Source: Syntrophomonas sp964422685 (lineage in GTDB: Bacteria; Bacillota; Syntrophomonadia; Syntrophomonadales; Syntrophomonadaceae). From it: DNA of 13,524 nucleotides. The stretch is from NCBI GenBank assembly GCA_964422685.1, contig CAYRCG010000050.1, positions 1 through 13,524 on the forward strand, given 5' to 3'. Numbering within the stretch: position 1 is the first letter of the stretch; each line of letters opens with the position of its first letter. A model generated the notes under the pieces. It worked only from the letters and a program-made list of their open reading frames with translations. It was not told the DNA's origin and searched no databases. Made by a program: the position numbers and the translations under genes. Positions 5,981-13,524 of the stretch are shown in pieces.

Positions 5981-8448
5981 AAAAAATTATAAAAATATCA
6001 TTTTCTATCTGCTTGGGTTTACTTATACTGCTGGGCAGCGTAGCGCCCGCTATGGCGCAAGGAGCCCCGAAAGAAGTGGAAATGACGGCCGAAGCCGGAT
6101 TTAAGGGCTTTGCCCGTTGGGGTCAGGCTTTCCCTGTGCAGATAAACCTTTTCAACCCAGGACCGGAAATCCGGGGTCGTTTGGTTTTTGATACCAACAA
6201 TAACGAAATGCGCATTCAGCAGCAAAAGGAGGTAATCCTTCCCACCGGAAGCAAGAAGAAGATAAGTATGTATATCCCGGCCAATGCTGCTACTAATTAC
6301 GAGATTAAGCTACTGGCTGGGAATCTGGAAGTAGCTAAATGCAAAACCCGGGTTACGATTATGCAGCCCCAGGAGATGTTAGTGGGTGTTTTGGCTTCTG
6401 GTTCTAACACCATGGACCATCTGGGAGGGATCAAATTTCCTTCTGCTGTGCAGAGGGTAAGCGTGACTCAAATGACAGCCCAAGATGTACCGGAAAAAGG
6501 ACTGCTATTGGATAACCTGGATATCCTGGTAATTAATGATTTTTCCACCTCCGATCTAGGCAAAGGGCAGCTGCAGGCTGTTGAAGACTGGGTGCAAAGG
6601 GGAGGGATGCTGGTCCTAAGCGGGGGACCCAATTGGAAGAAAAGCGCTATGACTCTGCCGGGGACCCTTTGGCCGGTGGGTATTTCCGGCACCAGGCAGA
6701 TTTCAGCCTTGCCCGGGATGGAAAAACTTTGCGGAGAAAGCCTGGAGGTGAAAAGGCCCTTCATTATTACTGAGGGCAAACTACGCTCCGGCAAAGTTCT
6801 TTTGAGTTCCGGGGATACCCCGGTTATTGTTGAGGATAAACAGGGCCGGGGGAGTGTACTTTATCTGGCTTATGATTTGGCTTTAGAGCCTTTTGCTAAC
6901 TGGTCAGGCAACAATACCTTCTGGAGTCAGTTAATCTTGCGTATTAACCCTCATCTGATGGCTGGTGCCAGCGGCCGCTATTATAGTGTTCAGGATATGG
7001 CCTGGATTCTGCGCAACTTTCCGGCCGGTGATCTGCCTTCCGTAGGCTGGCTGGCTTTGGTGCTTTTGGCTTACATCCTGGTTTTGGGACCGGGGGTTTA
7101 TCTTATCCTTAAAAAATATGACCGCCGGGATTGGGCCTGGGCCCTTATACCGGCTTTGGCGGTTTTGCTCTTTTCTATGACTTACTGGGGGGCTTTCAAG
7201 GCCAAAGGCCGGGATGTTTTTAGCAATGTTATTACCCTGGTGAAGCTGCAACCAGACGCGGATCGGGCTGAAGCTACCAGCTATCTGGGGATTTTCGCTC
7301 CTACCCGCAAGGAATTCTCCTTCGATTTGCCCGGACAGCAGATCGTTGATGTGATAGTTGGGGATATGGGCTATATGCAAAGGAACATTATGATGGGAGG
7401 AGCACCTACTTCCAAGGAATTACCGCTTTTGGCTACCGTAAGCCAGGATGAAAGCACCCGGATAGATTTTGATGATGCCAGCCGCTGGTCGATGCGTTGC
7501 ATCGCCTTGAATGAAAATATAGAACAGGTAGGGCGGATTGAAAGCCAGCTTATCAGCAGCCAGGGGAAAATTAAGGGAGAGATCAAAAACCGCACCGGAC
7601 AGACCCTATATAATTGCATTATCCTCAACCGCTATGGTTATCAGCGTATCCCCAAAATACTTCCGCGGGAGGCGGTGGAAGTGGAGTTTGTTCCGCGTTT
7701 TAGCCCCAATCAGGGGCCGGCGTTTTATCGGATTTTTGAACGCTATCCGATATATCGTCCCCAAGGCTATCAAGAAAGTGCCAGTTGGGAAAGACAGTGG
7801 TCAAGCCAGGTTTTAGAGAATGCCTTGCGCGGCGGCCAGTTGATGGATGATTCCTTGATGTTTATAGGCTTTACCCATTCCGCCGCTTCGGATACCTTGC
7901 TCCCGGAAAACCGGGGGAAGGTCAATTACAATAGCATCTATTTCGCCCCATTAGAACTAAAACTGGATACCCAGAAAACCCTGTCTATACCGCCGGGGAT
8001 TGTCAATGGCCGATTCGTTGCTACAGATGGCCGCAACTTCAACCAGGACCCCTGGGGATATAGCCTGGAAGGGGGTTTCATGGAATTTGAGCTAGATCTG
8101 CCTTTTTCCCGGGATGAGGTAGAGATTGACGAATTCAAGCTGTATGTAGGTTCTAATGATTACCGGCGGGCTTACCTTATGCAAATGATGATTTATAATT
8201 CTCAAAAAGGCCAGTGGGAGGATTTGAGCTATCAGCTAAATGGAATGATACTTAAAAATTGGAAAACCTACGTTTCGGATAAAGGCTCACTGCGGGTAAA
8301 GATAGGCAGTGGGGCTAAAGATTCCAATTATATAAATATATCCGGTGTTACCCTAAGCCTAGAGGGAGAGTATCTGTCCTGGTACCTCTCCTCGGCGCAG
8401 CCGCCTGCGGCGGTTTCGGGTGATAACAGCGGGGAAGGGGGGGAATAG
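5977..8448 (+). CDS. Exported membrane protein with non-catalytic amidotransferase-like domain
   Basis: This is an 823-residue protein. Residues 1-27 are a signal peptide with probable cleavage after AMA. Residues about 33-130 look like a beta-sandwich (ending in the TRVTIMQ strand). Residues about 131-325 resemble the class I glutamine-amidotransferase-like fold (LDILVINDFS; VEDWVQRGGMLVLSGGPNW); the elbow lacks the nucleophile cysteine, so it is probably a binding module. Two membrane spans follow at about 355-378 and 386-406, the second continuing into WGAFKAKGRD. The remaining 400 residues are beta-rich and outside, with an acidic Gly-rich end. Proteins with this layout are common beside MoxR and ABC genes in Firmicutes but have no established role. 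The start overlaps the previous stop, and the next gene starts one base after this stop, so it is part of a coupled set. Confidence 0.9.
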   Translation: MKKIIKISFSICLGLLILLGSVAPAMAQGAPKEVEMTAEAGFKGFARWGQAFPVQINLFNPGPEIRGRLVFDTNNNEMRIQQQKEVILPTGSKKKISMYIPANAATNYEIKLLAGNLEVAKCKTRVTIMQPQEMLVGVLASGSNTMDHLGGIKFPSAVQRVSVTQMTAQDVPEKGLLLDNLDILVINDFSTSDLGKGQLQAVEDWVQRGGMLVLSGGPNWKKSAMTLPGTLWPVGISGTRQISALPGMEKLCGESLEVKRPFIITEGKLRSGKVLLSSGDTPVIVEDKQGRGSVLYLAYDLALEPFANWSGNNTFWSQLILRINPHLMAGASGRYYSVQDMAWILRNFPAGDLPSVGWLALVLLAYILVLGPGVYLILKKYDRRDWAWALIPALAVLLFSMTYWGAFKAKGRDVFSNVITLVKLQPDADRAEATSYLGIFAPTRKEFSFDLPGQQIVDVIVGDMGYMQRNIMMGGAPTSKELPLLATVSQDESTRIDFDDASRWSMRCIALNENIEQVGRIESQLISSQGKIKGEIKNRTGQTLYNCIILNRYGYQRIPKILPREAVEVEFVPRFSPNQGPAFYRIFERYPIYRPQGYQESASWERQWSSQVLENALRGGQLMDDSLMFIGFTHSAASDTLLPENRGKVNYNSIYFAPLELKLDTQKTLSIPPGIVNGRFVATDGRNFNQDPWGYSLEGGFMEFELDLPFSRDEVEIDEFKLYVGSNDYRRAYLMQMMIYNSQKGQWEDLSYQLNGMILKNWKTYVSDKGSLRVKIGSGAKDSNYINISGVTLSLEGEYLSWYLSSAQPPAAVSGDNSGEGGE

Positions 8449-8449
8449 A

Positions 8450-9376
8450 ATGCTGCAGGTAGAGAAATTGTCCAAAAGCTATGGTAAATTCCTGGCGGTT
8501 GACCAGCTTTCATTTAAGGTGGAAGATGGGGCAATTTTCGGTTTTGTAGGGCCTAATGGTGCCGGTAAAACGACTACCATGAAGGTATTGGCTACCTTGT
8601 TGCGCCCCAGCTCCGGCCAGGTTTGGATAGCGGGTGAGGACCTAAGCCGAAACCCGCGGCGCATCCGTCAACTGGTAGGCTATATGCCTGACTTCTTCGG
8701 GGTTTACGATGACCTGAAAGTGGGCGAATATCTCGATTTCTACAGTGCCAGCTATAGGATTCCCGCCCGGCAGAGGGAAAAAATCATCCCCGATTTGTTA
8801 GAATTGATGGATCTTTCGCATAAGCGGGAGGCCTATGTGGACTCTTTATCGCGGGGGATGAAACAACGCTTGTGCTTGGCCCGTTGTTTGGTACATGACC
8901 CGGCCCTGCTTATTTTGGACGAGCCTGCTTCGGGGCTGGACCCGCGGGCCCGGGTAGAAGTGCGGGAAATCCTTAAGGAGCTGAAAAGCATGGGCAAAAC
9001 TATAATAATAAGCTCGCATATTTTATCTGAGTTAACCGAGCTCTGCAGCCATCTAGGGATTATAGAGGCCGGGAAGATGGTGGCTTGCGGCAGTGTCGAT
9101 GAAATTATGCACCGCAGCCAGTCGGCCCAATCCATTGCTATTCGGACTTTAAACCGGATAGACGACACTATTGCCATTATTAGTGAAGAATGGGGCTATT
9201 CCGCCCTTAAGCTCGATGATCAGACCCTAGAACTGCCCTTCAACGGGGATGAGGAAGAAATGAATCGTATCCTGACTCACTTGATTCAAGCCGGTATCCC
9301 TTTGGTTTCCTTTGCCCCCTCCACCAGCAGTTTGGAGAATATATTCATGCAGCTAACGAAAGGGGTGGTGCAATAA
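8450..9376 (+). CDS. ABC transporter ATP-binding protein
   Basis: This is a 308-residue nucleotide-binding subunit of an ABC-2-type exporter. It has Walker A GPNGAGKTT (34-42), signature LSRGMKQR (133-140), Walker B LLILDEP with catalytic Glu158, D-loop SGLDPRA, and the switch His190 in SSHILSEL. The Q-loop position reads GYMPDFFGVYDDL, with Asp in place of the usual Gln, as in a known subgroup of NatA/CcmA-like ATPases. Residues about 215-308 are the C-terminal extension typical of this subgroup. I chose the ATG at 8450 because GGGGAAGGGGGGG lies just upstream and the peptide MLQVEKLSKSYGK starts as family members do. An in-frame ATG at 8420 would overlap the previous gene by 29 bases. The stop shares a base with the permease start. 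The substrate is unknown. Confidence 0.96.
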   Translation: MLQVEKLSKSYGKFLAVDQLSFKVEDGAIFGFVGPNGAGKTTTMKVLATLLRPSSGQVWIAGEDLSRNPRRIRQLVGYMPDFFGVYDDLKVGEYLDFYSASYRIPARQREKIIPDLLELMDLSHKREAYVDSLSRGMKQRLCLARCLVHDPALLILDEPASGLDPRARVEVREILKELKSMGKTIIISSHILSELTELCSHLGIIEAGKMVACGSVDEIMHRSQSAQSIAIRTLNRIDDTIAIISEEWGYSALKLDDQTLELPFNGDEEEMNRILTHLIQAGIPLVSFAPSTSSLENIFMQLTKGVVQ

Positions 9377-10347
9377 TGAAAAGCTTGGTATTAAACCCCA
9401 TCCTGGCCAAGGAATTGCGTTCCCGGATGAGGAATTGGAAATCGCCGTTGATGATAAGTCTGTACTTATTATTGCTGGGGCTCATCACCCTGGCTTACTA
9501 TTGGATGCAGCAAAAACGCGGATTTTACTCAGGTTTCGGTCCCGATGTAGGCCCGCAGATATTTATCGTATTAAGTGTTTTTCAACTTTTGTTGCTTTCC
9601 TTTGTAACCCCGGCTCTGACTGCGGGGGTAATAAATGGGGAAAGGGAAAGACAAACCTTTGATCTTTTACTCTGCACCCGCTTGTCCTCGGCTTCCATCG
9701 TCTTGAACAAGCTTTTGGCTTCTATAGGCTATATACTTTTGCTCTTGATCGCTTCCCTGCCGGTTTTTGCTATAGTATATTTCTTCGGGGGGGTCTTATT
9801 AAGCGATATGGGCCGGGTTATACTGGTATCATTAGCTGCAGCAGTTACTTTTGGGGTTATCGGAATCTTCTGCTCCACCCTTTTCAAACGAACCCAAGTT
9901 TCCATGGTAGTAAGCTATATCTTAGTCTTGTTTTTTTTGGTGGGGACTTTGGCTATTACGATCTTTCAGCAGGGGATACAGACCGGCCCCTATCCCAAGG
10001 CTACGGCTATGTATTTTTCTTATGCCAATCCCTTGGTAGCTCTTTTCTCCATCTTCCCCAATCAGGCAGCAGGCGTGGGTCTTATGAGCAGTTTTTTGGG
10101 GGGCTTTCGCAATTTCGGTTATAGTGCCGGCGCTAGCCCGGCTTTAAGCCCCTGGCAATATAATTTTATTATCGATGGGGCTCTGATAATAGTCCTGCTT
10201 TTGCTGACTATTTTTATAGTTGACCCGGTAGCGCGCTTTAAACGCTTGCGGAAGCAACCGCCTATAGCCGGGGAAGAAGCGGAGAAAAATCTAAAAGAGA
10301 ATAATTCTCATGATGTAAAGGGTGCAGATGCAGAAGATGAGGCGTGA
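9376..10347 (+). CDS. ABC-2 type transporter permease
   Basis: This 323-residue membrane protein has about six spans: 23-43, 62-85, 112-138, 147-169, 175-197 and 264-282. The loop after span 2 carries GERERQTFDLLLCTRLS, a conserved coupling region of ABC-2 permeases of the NatB/YhaP kind that contacts the ATPase. The C-terminal tail is charged and hydrophilic. Its start codon overlaps the ATPase stop (TAATG), so the two subunits are made together; with one permease gene, a homodimer is likely. The cargo is not evident. The last codons (GAG GCG TGA) lie inside the left terminal repeat of a small repeat element, so the final residues and the stop may have been supplied by that insertion. Confidence 0.93.
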   Translation: MKSLVLNPILAKELRSRMRNWKSPLMISLYLLLLGLITLAYYWMQQKRGFYSGFGPDVGPQIFIVLSVFQLLLLSFVTPALTAGVINGERERQTFDLLLCTRLSSASIVLNKLLASIGYILLLLIASLPVFAIVYFFGGVLLSDMGRVILVSLAAAVTFGVIGIFCSTLFKRTQVSMVVSYILVLFFLVGTLAITIFQQGIQTGPYPKATAMYFSYANPLVALFSIFPNQAAGVGLMSSFLGGFRNFGYSAGASPALSPWQYNFIIDGALIIVLLLLTIFIVDPVARFKRLRKQPPIAGEEAEKNLKENNSHDVKGADAEDEA

Positions 10348-10464
10348 GAGCGCGGCCCTATGGTCGGGGACAAACAATGATTAAAAGAGAGTTTGAGGGC
10401 TCTTGGACGCTAAGGGATAGCGGGTGGACACTAATACCCCTCTCTCCTCACCCCTCACGCCTCA
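10338..10464. repeat. MITE-like element with 11-bp terminal inverted repeats
   Basis: TGAGGCGTGAG (10338-10348) and CTCACGCCTCA (10454-10464) are perfect inverted repeats bounding about 127 bp without a gene. The right end carries three copies of CCTCAC, and a small internal stem CGCTA/TAGCG is present. Similar 'CTCACGCCTCAC' strings occur between genes in Clostridia. No target duplication is evident. It separates the otherwise tightly coupled permease gene from the next gene. Confidence 0.5.
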
Positions 10465-10503
10465 CCTTTTCATATTAACCACCATTATGTAGGGAGTGAA
10501 ATT

Positions 10504-11766
10504 ATGCAACCGGAAAAATACGGGGACAAAAGAATAATTGCCTATCTGCGGCCGATTTTACGCCGGATTAGACTGCAGCATTACTTGCTGTGGCTATTGC
10601 GGGGCTCGGCCGGAGCGATGCTTTTTTCCGCCCTTTTATTATTGCTTTCCTTTTTCATTCCTTGGCCCGGGGTAAAACAGTTTTGTTGGTGTAGTCTGGG
10701 AGCCGGTCTGTTCTTAGCCGGGCTTTGGGCCTGGGGGCGGCGCCCGGATTTATGGGATGCCGCTTTGGCTAGTGATGCCAAAGGCTTGCAGGAAAGGGTA
10801 ACAACTGCTTGGGAATGTTCGGCAGAGGATTCTGCGATAATACGCCGACAGCGGCGGGATGCTCTAGGGCAACTGGAGGCCTTAGATTATAGAACGGCTT
10901 TTCCCCTTACTTTTCCGGTCAAGGAAGGGAAGATATTAGCTTTGAGCCTAATCTTGCTAGGCTTGCTATGTGCTTTGCCCAATCCCCAGCAAATGGAAGT
11001 GGACAGGGCTATTGCGATAAAAGAAGAACTGTTGCGGCAGGAAAAGAAAATAGAAGCCGTAAAAAAGGAAATAGAAGCCAAGAAAGAGCTAATCCCGCGG
11101 GAAGAATTGGAGCAGGCGATAGCCTCCCTGGAAGAATTACAGAAGGATTGGCAAGGGACTACTGATATGAAAAAGGCTTTAAAATCATTGGCTATGGCAG
11201 AAGAAAAGCTGGAAGAATTGAGACGGGAAAACCTCCAGCCGGTAAAGTCTAGTACAGGGCCGGAATCACTAAAGCCCGGGGAAGAAAGGCCGGCAAGTTC
11301 CGGGGAGGGAAGCCCGGGCAAGGATAATAGACGGGATAATCCCTTAGCATCCGGAGATAAAGGGGAGGATAAAGCCAACGCGGGAGAGAAAAGTGATACA
11401 GCAAGCAAAGGGAATAATGCTGAATCTAAACCATCGGAATCGGTCGGGCGAGGTGATTCTGCCAGCCAGGCGGGGGGAAACGCCCTCCCCCAGCAAGAGG
11501 GGAAAACAGCGGCGTTGGCGGAGTTGAACCGGGCTTTGCGCGCGGTTCAGGATTCACGCCAGGCCCTGCTCGCTGCCGGTAGCCTTTCCCCCTCTCAATG
11601 GGCATCTGCTTCGGACGGCGACGCCGCAAATGCAGCCTCAGGCAGCAGCGGGAACAACGCGGCGAAAAACAACCCTGGCAATAGTAGCAGCGCTTCGCCG
11701 GGCGGGGCCGGCGGTCTAGCTCCTGATAGCTGTGGTTCGGGAAATGCCGCGGGTGCAGGCACCTGA
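10504..11766 (+). CDS. Membrane/coiled-coil protein of MoxR operon, N-terminal part up to an in-frame TGA
   Basis: AGGGAG lies eight bases before the ATG. The 420 residues before the stop contain membrane spans at about 29-52, 58-78 and 143-159, a soluble segment between the second and third (PDLWDAALASDAKGLQERV), then a Lys/Glu-rich coiled coil (about 165-245) and a long Gly/Ser/Ala/Asn-rich low-complexity linker. The span 1-2 hairpin, the DAKGLQERVTTAWE segment and the coiled coil resemble large membrane proteins encoded beside MoxR in Firmicutes; no enzyme motif is seen. The TGA at codon 421 (11764-11766) falls inside the linker, and the same frame continues in the same composition to 12228. 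The protein is therefore truncated, misread through an assembly error, or extended by readthrough. It probably works with the MoxR ATPase at the membrane. Confidence 0.85.
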   Translation: MQPEKYGDKRIIAYLRPILRRIRLQHYLLWLLRGSAGAMLFSALLLLLSFFIPWPGVKQFCWCSLGAGLFLAGLWAWGRRPDLWDAALASDAKGLQERVTTAWECSAEDSAIIRRQRRDALGQLEALDYRTAFPLTFPVKEGKILALSLILLGLLCALPNPQQMEVDRAIAIKEELLRQEKKIEAVKKEIEAKKELIPREELEQAIASLEELQKDWQGTTDMKKALKSLAMAEEKLEELRRENLQPVKSSTGPESLKPGEERPASSGEGSPGKDNRRDNPLASGDKGEDKANAGEKSDTASKGNNAESKPSESVGRGDSASQAGGNALPQQEGKTAALAELNRALRAVQDSRQALLAAGSLSPSQWASASDGDAANAASGSSGNNAAKNNPGNSSSASPGGAGGLAPDSCGSGNAAGAGT

Positions 11767-12228
11767 AGTTCAGCTTCCTCTGCCGGGCAGCAGGGGGCGG
11801 GAACTAGCGGCAATCCGGGCGGCAGCGGTCAGCAAGGCGGGCAGCCGGGCAGTGCTTCCGGGAATGGCAGTGGAGCAGGGCTAGGCAGCGGCAGTGGTGA
11901 TAATGTCTCCCCGGGGCAAAGTGCTTCACCGGCCGAAATGGGAGGCAACGAACCGGCCGCCATGAAATGGAAGGACTATGAAAAGATTTATGATCCTCAG
12001 CGGATCGGACGCGGCGGAGAGATATCTCGAGTAAAGGGGCAGGCGGGTGACGGGCCGCAGCAGGTACTGGAAATCGACGACCCGGCTATAATGACGGAAA
12101 GTATGCGCCCATACCGTGAGGTATTGGCCGAATACAGTCAGGCGGCTCGGGAATCACTCCTGCGCCAGCCCATACCCTCCGGTATGACAGAAGTGGTCAG
12201 GAACTATTTTTCTTCACTGGAGGAATAG
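11767..12228 (+). pseudogene. In-frame C-terminal continuation of the same gene after the TGA
   Basis: The frame of the gene starting at 10504 stays open for 153 more codons to TAG 12226-12228. The first 55 or so residues continue the Gly/Ser/Gln-rich linker. Then comes a folded-looking domain with KWKDYEKIYDPQRIGRGGE, a VLEIDDP strand, MRPYREVLAEYSQAARESLL and a closing VVRNYFSSLEE. A C-terminal domain of this pattern ends intact members of the family, so this stretch was selected as protein. An ATG at 11938 exists in frame but has no good ribosome binding site, so independent translation is doubtful. The whole gene would be 574 codons. Only one base change separates it from an uninterrupted gene. 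Confidence 0.8.
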
Positions 12229-12269
12229 ACCGTGGTTCTACTAATGTTAGACAACCGTTAAATCATCCT

Positions 12270-12369
12270 NNNNNNNNNNNNNNNNNNNNNNNNNNNNNNN
12301 NNNNNNNNNNNNNNNNNNNNNNNNNNNNNNNNNNNNNNNNNNNNNNNNNNNNNNNNNNNNNNNNNNNNN
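12270..12369. other. Assembly gap of 100 Ns
   Basis: The sequence contains exactly 100 unknown bases, the conventional placeholder for a scaffold join of unknown size. The join falls between the coiled-coil protein and moxR and hides the start of moxR. Adjacency across it rests on scaffolding alone, although the gene order is what this operon type would predict. Confidence 0.97.
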
Positions 12370-12371
12370 TA

Positions 12372-13322
12372 GGTAAGGCTCGGCAGATAGAGGTAGAGAT
12401 AGCTAAAGTAATGGTAGGGCAGAAGCAGATAATCAGAAACAGCCTTATTGCTTTATTGGCGGGGGGGAATGTCTTGCTGGAGGGGGTCCCTGGCTTGGGG
12501 AAGACTATGCTGGTGAAGACCTTAAGCCAGGTGCTGTCCCTGGACTTCAAACGACTGCAATTCACCCCGGATCTGATGCCGGCGGATATAATAGGAACCA
12601 ACATAATTTCTGAGGATGCCGAAGGGCATCGGGGCTTTCATTTTCAGCCGGGGCCTATATTTGCCAATATCGTTTTAGCGGATGAAATCAACCGCGCTAC
12701 CCCTAAGACCCAAAGTGCTTTGCTGGAAGCCATGCAGGAAAGAACCGTTACCGCCGGAGGAAAAACCCGCGCTCTGCCGCATCCCTTTTTCGTGTTGGCG
12801 ACCCAAAACCCCTTGGAAATGGAAGGCACTTACCCTTTGCCTGAGGCTCAGACCGATCGCTTTTTGTTTAAATTGCTGGTGGAATTCCCGAAGGAAGAAG
12901 AATTAGCCCTAATTATTAGTAGGGATCTGGGTTCAGAACCCGGGGAACTTGAGAAAGTTGCCGACGGGGAAGAAGTTCTGGCTATGCGGGAGATTGCTGC
13001 CGGAGTGCCGGTAGCCGAGCGGGTAAAGCAGCGAATAGTAAAGTTGGTTTTAGCCAGCCATCCGGATAGCCCCTATGCGCCGGAAATAATCAAGAGCTAT
13101 GTGCGCTATGGAGCCTCGCCCCGTGCAGGCCAGGCTTTAATAGCCAGTTCCCGGGTACGGGCTTTAATGGAAGGACGCTACAATGTTGCTTTCGACGATA
13201 TCGAGGAATTAGCTTATCCGGTTTTGCGGCATCGTATCATCCTGAATTTTGAAGGAGAAGCCGAGGGGATCCAGATAGATGACTTGGTTAGCGAACTTTT
13301 GCTCGCCAGTGAAGAAAAATAA
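12372..13322 (+). CDS. MoxR-family AAA+ ATPase (5' end in assembly gap)
   Basis: The frame is open from the gap to TAA 13320-13322. Visible motifs are an N-terminal helix ending VMVGQ, Walker A GVPGLGKT (12483-12506), Walker B VLADEINRA with the catalytic Asp-Glu at 12681-12686, sensor 1 ATQNPLEMEGTYPLPEAQ with DRF, and the sensor 2 segment RYGASPRA. These define the MoxR subfamily of AAA+ proteins, which use ATP to remodel or insert cofactors into partner complexes and are typically encoded with DUF58/von Willebrand A proteins. The in-frame ATG at 12411 gives 303 residues but cuts the normal N-terminal helix (RQIEVEIAKV is visible before it), so the true start lies in the gap. It is expected to act in the cytoplasm on the membrane proteins encoded upstream. 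No DUF58 gene is seen in the remaining 200 bp. Confidence 0.95.
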   Translation, partial: GKARQIEVEIAKVMVGQKQIIRNSLIALLAGGNVLLEGVPGLGKTMLVKTLSQVLSLDFKRLQFTPDLMPADIIGTNIISEDAEGHRGFHFQPGPIFANIVLADEINRATPKTQSALLEAMQERTVTAGGKTRALPHPFFVLATQNPLEMEGTYPLPEAQTDRFLFKLLVEFPKEEELALIISRDLGSEPGELEKVADGEEVLAMREIAAGVPVAERVKQRIVKLVLASHPDSPYAPEIIKSYVRYGASPRAGQALIASSRVRALMEGRYNVAFDDIEELAYPVLRHRIILNFEGEAEGIQIDDLVSELLLASEEK

Positions 13323-13356
13323 ACCAGGCCATTGTCGTTCTATGCCTAGTGTCCCG

Positions 13357-13446
13357 GTCATTCTGAGCTTGCCACCTGTCATTGCTATGAAAGGGGTTTT
13401 TAACGCAGATATACGCTGACCCTTCGGGTGCTGATAGACGCTGATA
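13357..13446. repeat. Intergenic repeat remnants after moxR
   Basis: GTCATTCTGAGC (13357-13368) is the core of a repeat string very common between bacterial genes. It is followed at about 13403-13446 by several near copies of ACGCTGATA (ACGCAGATAT, ACGCTGACCC, GACGCTGATA) enclosing a small ACCC/GGGT hairpin. No open frame with a start and ribosome binding site is seen in 13323-13524. This suggests the operon is interrupted here or that its next gene lies beyond the window. Confidence 0.4.
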
Positions 13447-13524
13447 ATATCTCAACCATTAAATAGCGGATGCCCTGACCCTTTTCGTTTACCGTGGTGC
13501 ATGTAGTCGTTAAAAATTCCGAGC

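Noticed and set aside
8420..8449. Upstream ATG extending the ABC ATPase by ten residues
   Set aside because: It overlaps the previous gene, lacks a suitable ribosome binding site, and adds residues not typical of the family; the ATG at 8450 has a strong site.
10887..11408. Long minus-strand ORF (173 codons) opposite the coiled-coil protein
   Set aside because: It is a Ser/Leu/Pro-rich antisense shadow of a Lys/Glu/Gly-rich gene, with no ribosome binding site or domain.
12263..12604. Minus-strand ORF running through the N block opposite moxR
   Set aside because: It is the antisense shadow of moxR, extended artificially through unknown bases.

Overview
The window looks like a draft or metagenome-assembled contig from a Clostridia-type Firmicute. 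The evidence is strong Shine-Dalgarno sites, lipobox and signal-peptide types, a large-subunit clade catalase, and a MoxR/ABC operon of a kind seen in Syntrophomonas- or Desulfotomaculum-like anaerobes. The lineage is an inference, not read directly. A run of exactly 100 Ns (12270-12369) is a scaffolding placeholder.

Left part (1 to about 4210) is accessory DNA, visibly more AT-rich than the right part. It is a patchwork of gene ends: the 3' end of a Fic-family gene at the window edge, the C-terminal stub of a large serine recombinase, the C-terminal half of an MBL-fold hydrolase, an unassigned open stretch, an apparently intact small lipoprotein gene, a nucleophile-elbow fragment of an alpha/beta hydrolase, and the C-terminal half of a Uma2-family (DUF820) protein. 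A hairpin terminator follows, then a complete minus-strand large-subunit catalase gene (katE-like) whose distal haem pocket lacks the usual catalytic asparagine. A 46-codon stub of a zinc alcohol dehydrogenase lies in the catalase leader.

The stretch 4209-4783 has no convincing gene. It holds inverted and direct repeats upstream of the catalase and a candidate extended -10 promoter for the rightward operon.

Right part (4784-13322) is a tightly packed plus-strand operon: a membrane-anchored protein of unknown family; a signal-peptide-bearing 823-residue membrane protein with a non-catalytic glutamine-amidotransferase-like domain; an ABC ATPase; an ABC-2 permease; a membrane/coiled-coil protein with a long Gly/Ser/Ala linker, broken by one in-frame TGA; and a MoxR AAA+ ATPase whose 5' end is lost in the assembly gap. 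The first four genes overlap or nearly touch, which implies translational coupling. A roughly 127-bp element with 11-bp terminal inverted repeats separates the fourth and fifth genes. Such gene sets are conserved in Firmicutes, usually with a DUF58 gene next to moxR, but their function is poorly defined. The likely theme is an envelope-located complex assembled or remodelled by MoxR together with an ABC exporter. The final 200 bp hold intergenic repeat sequence and no gene.
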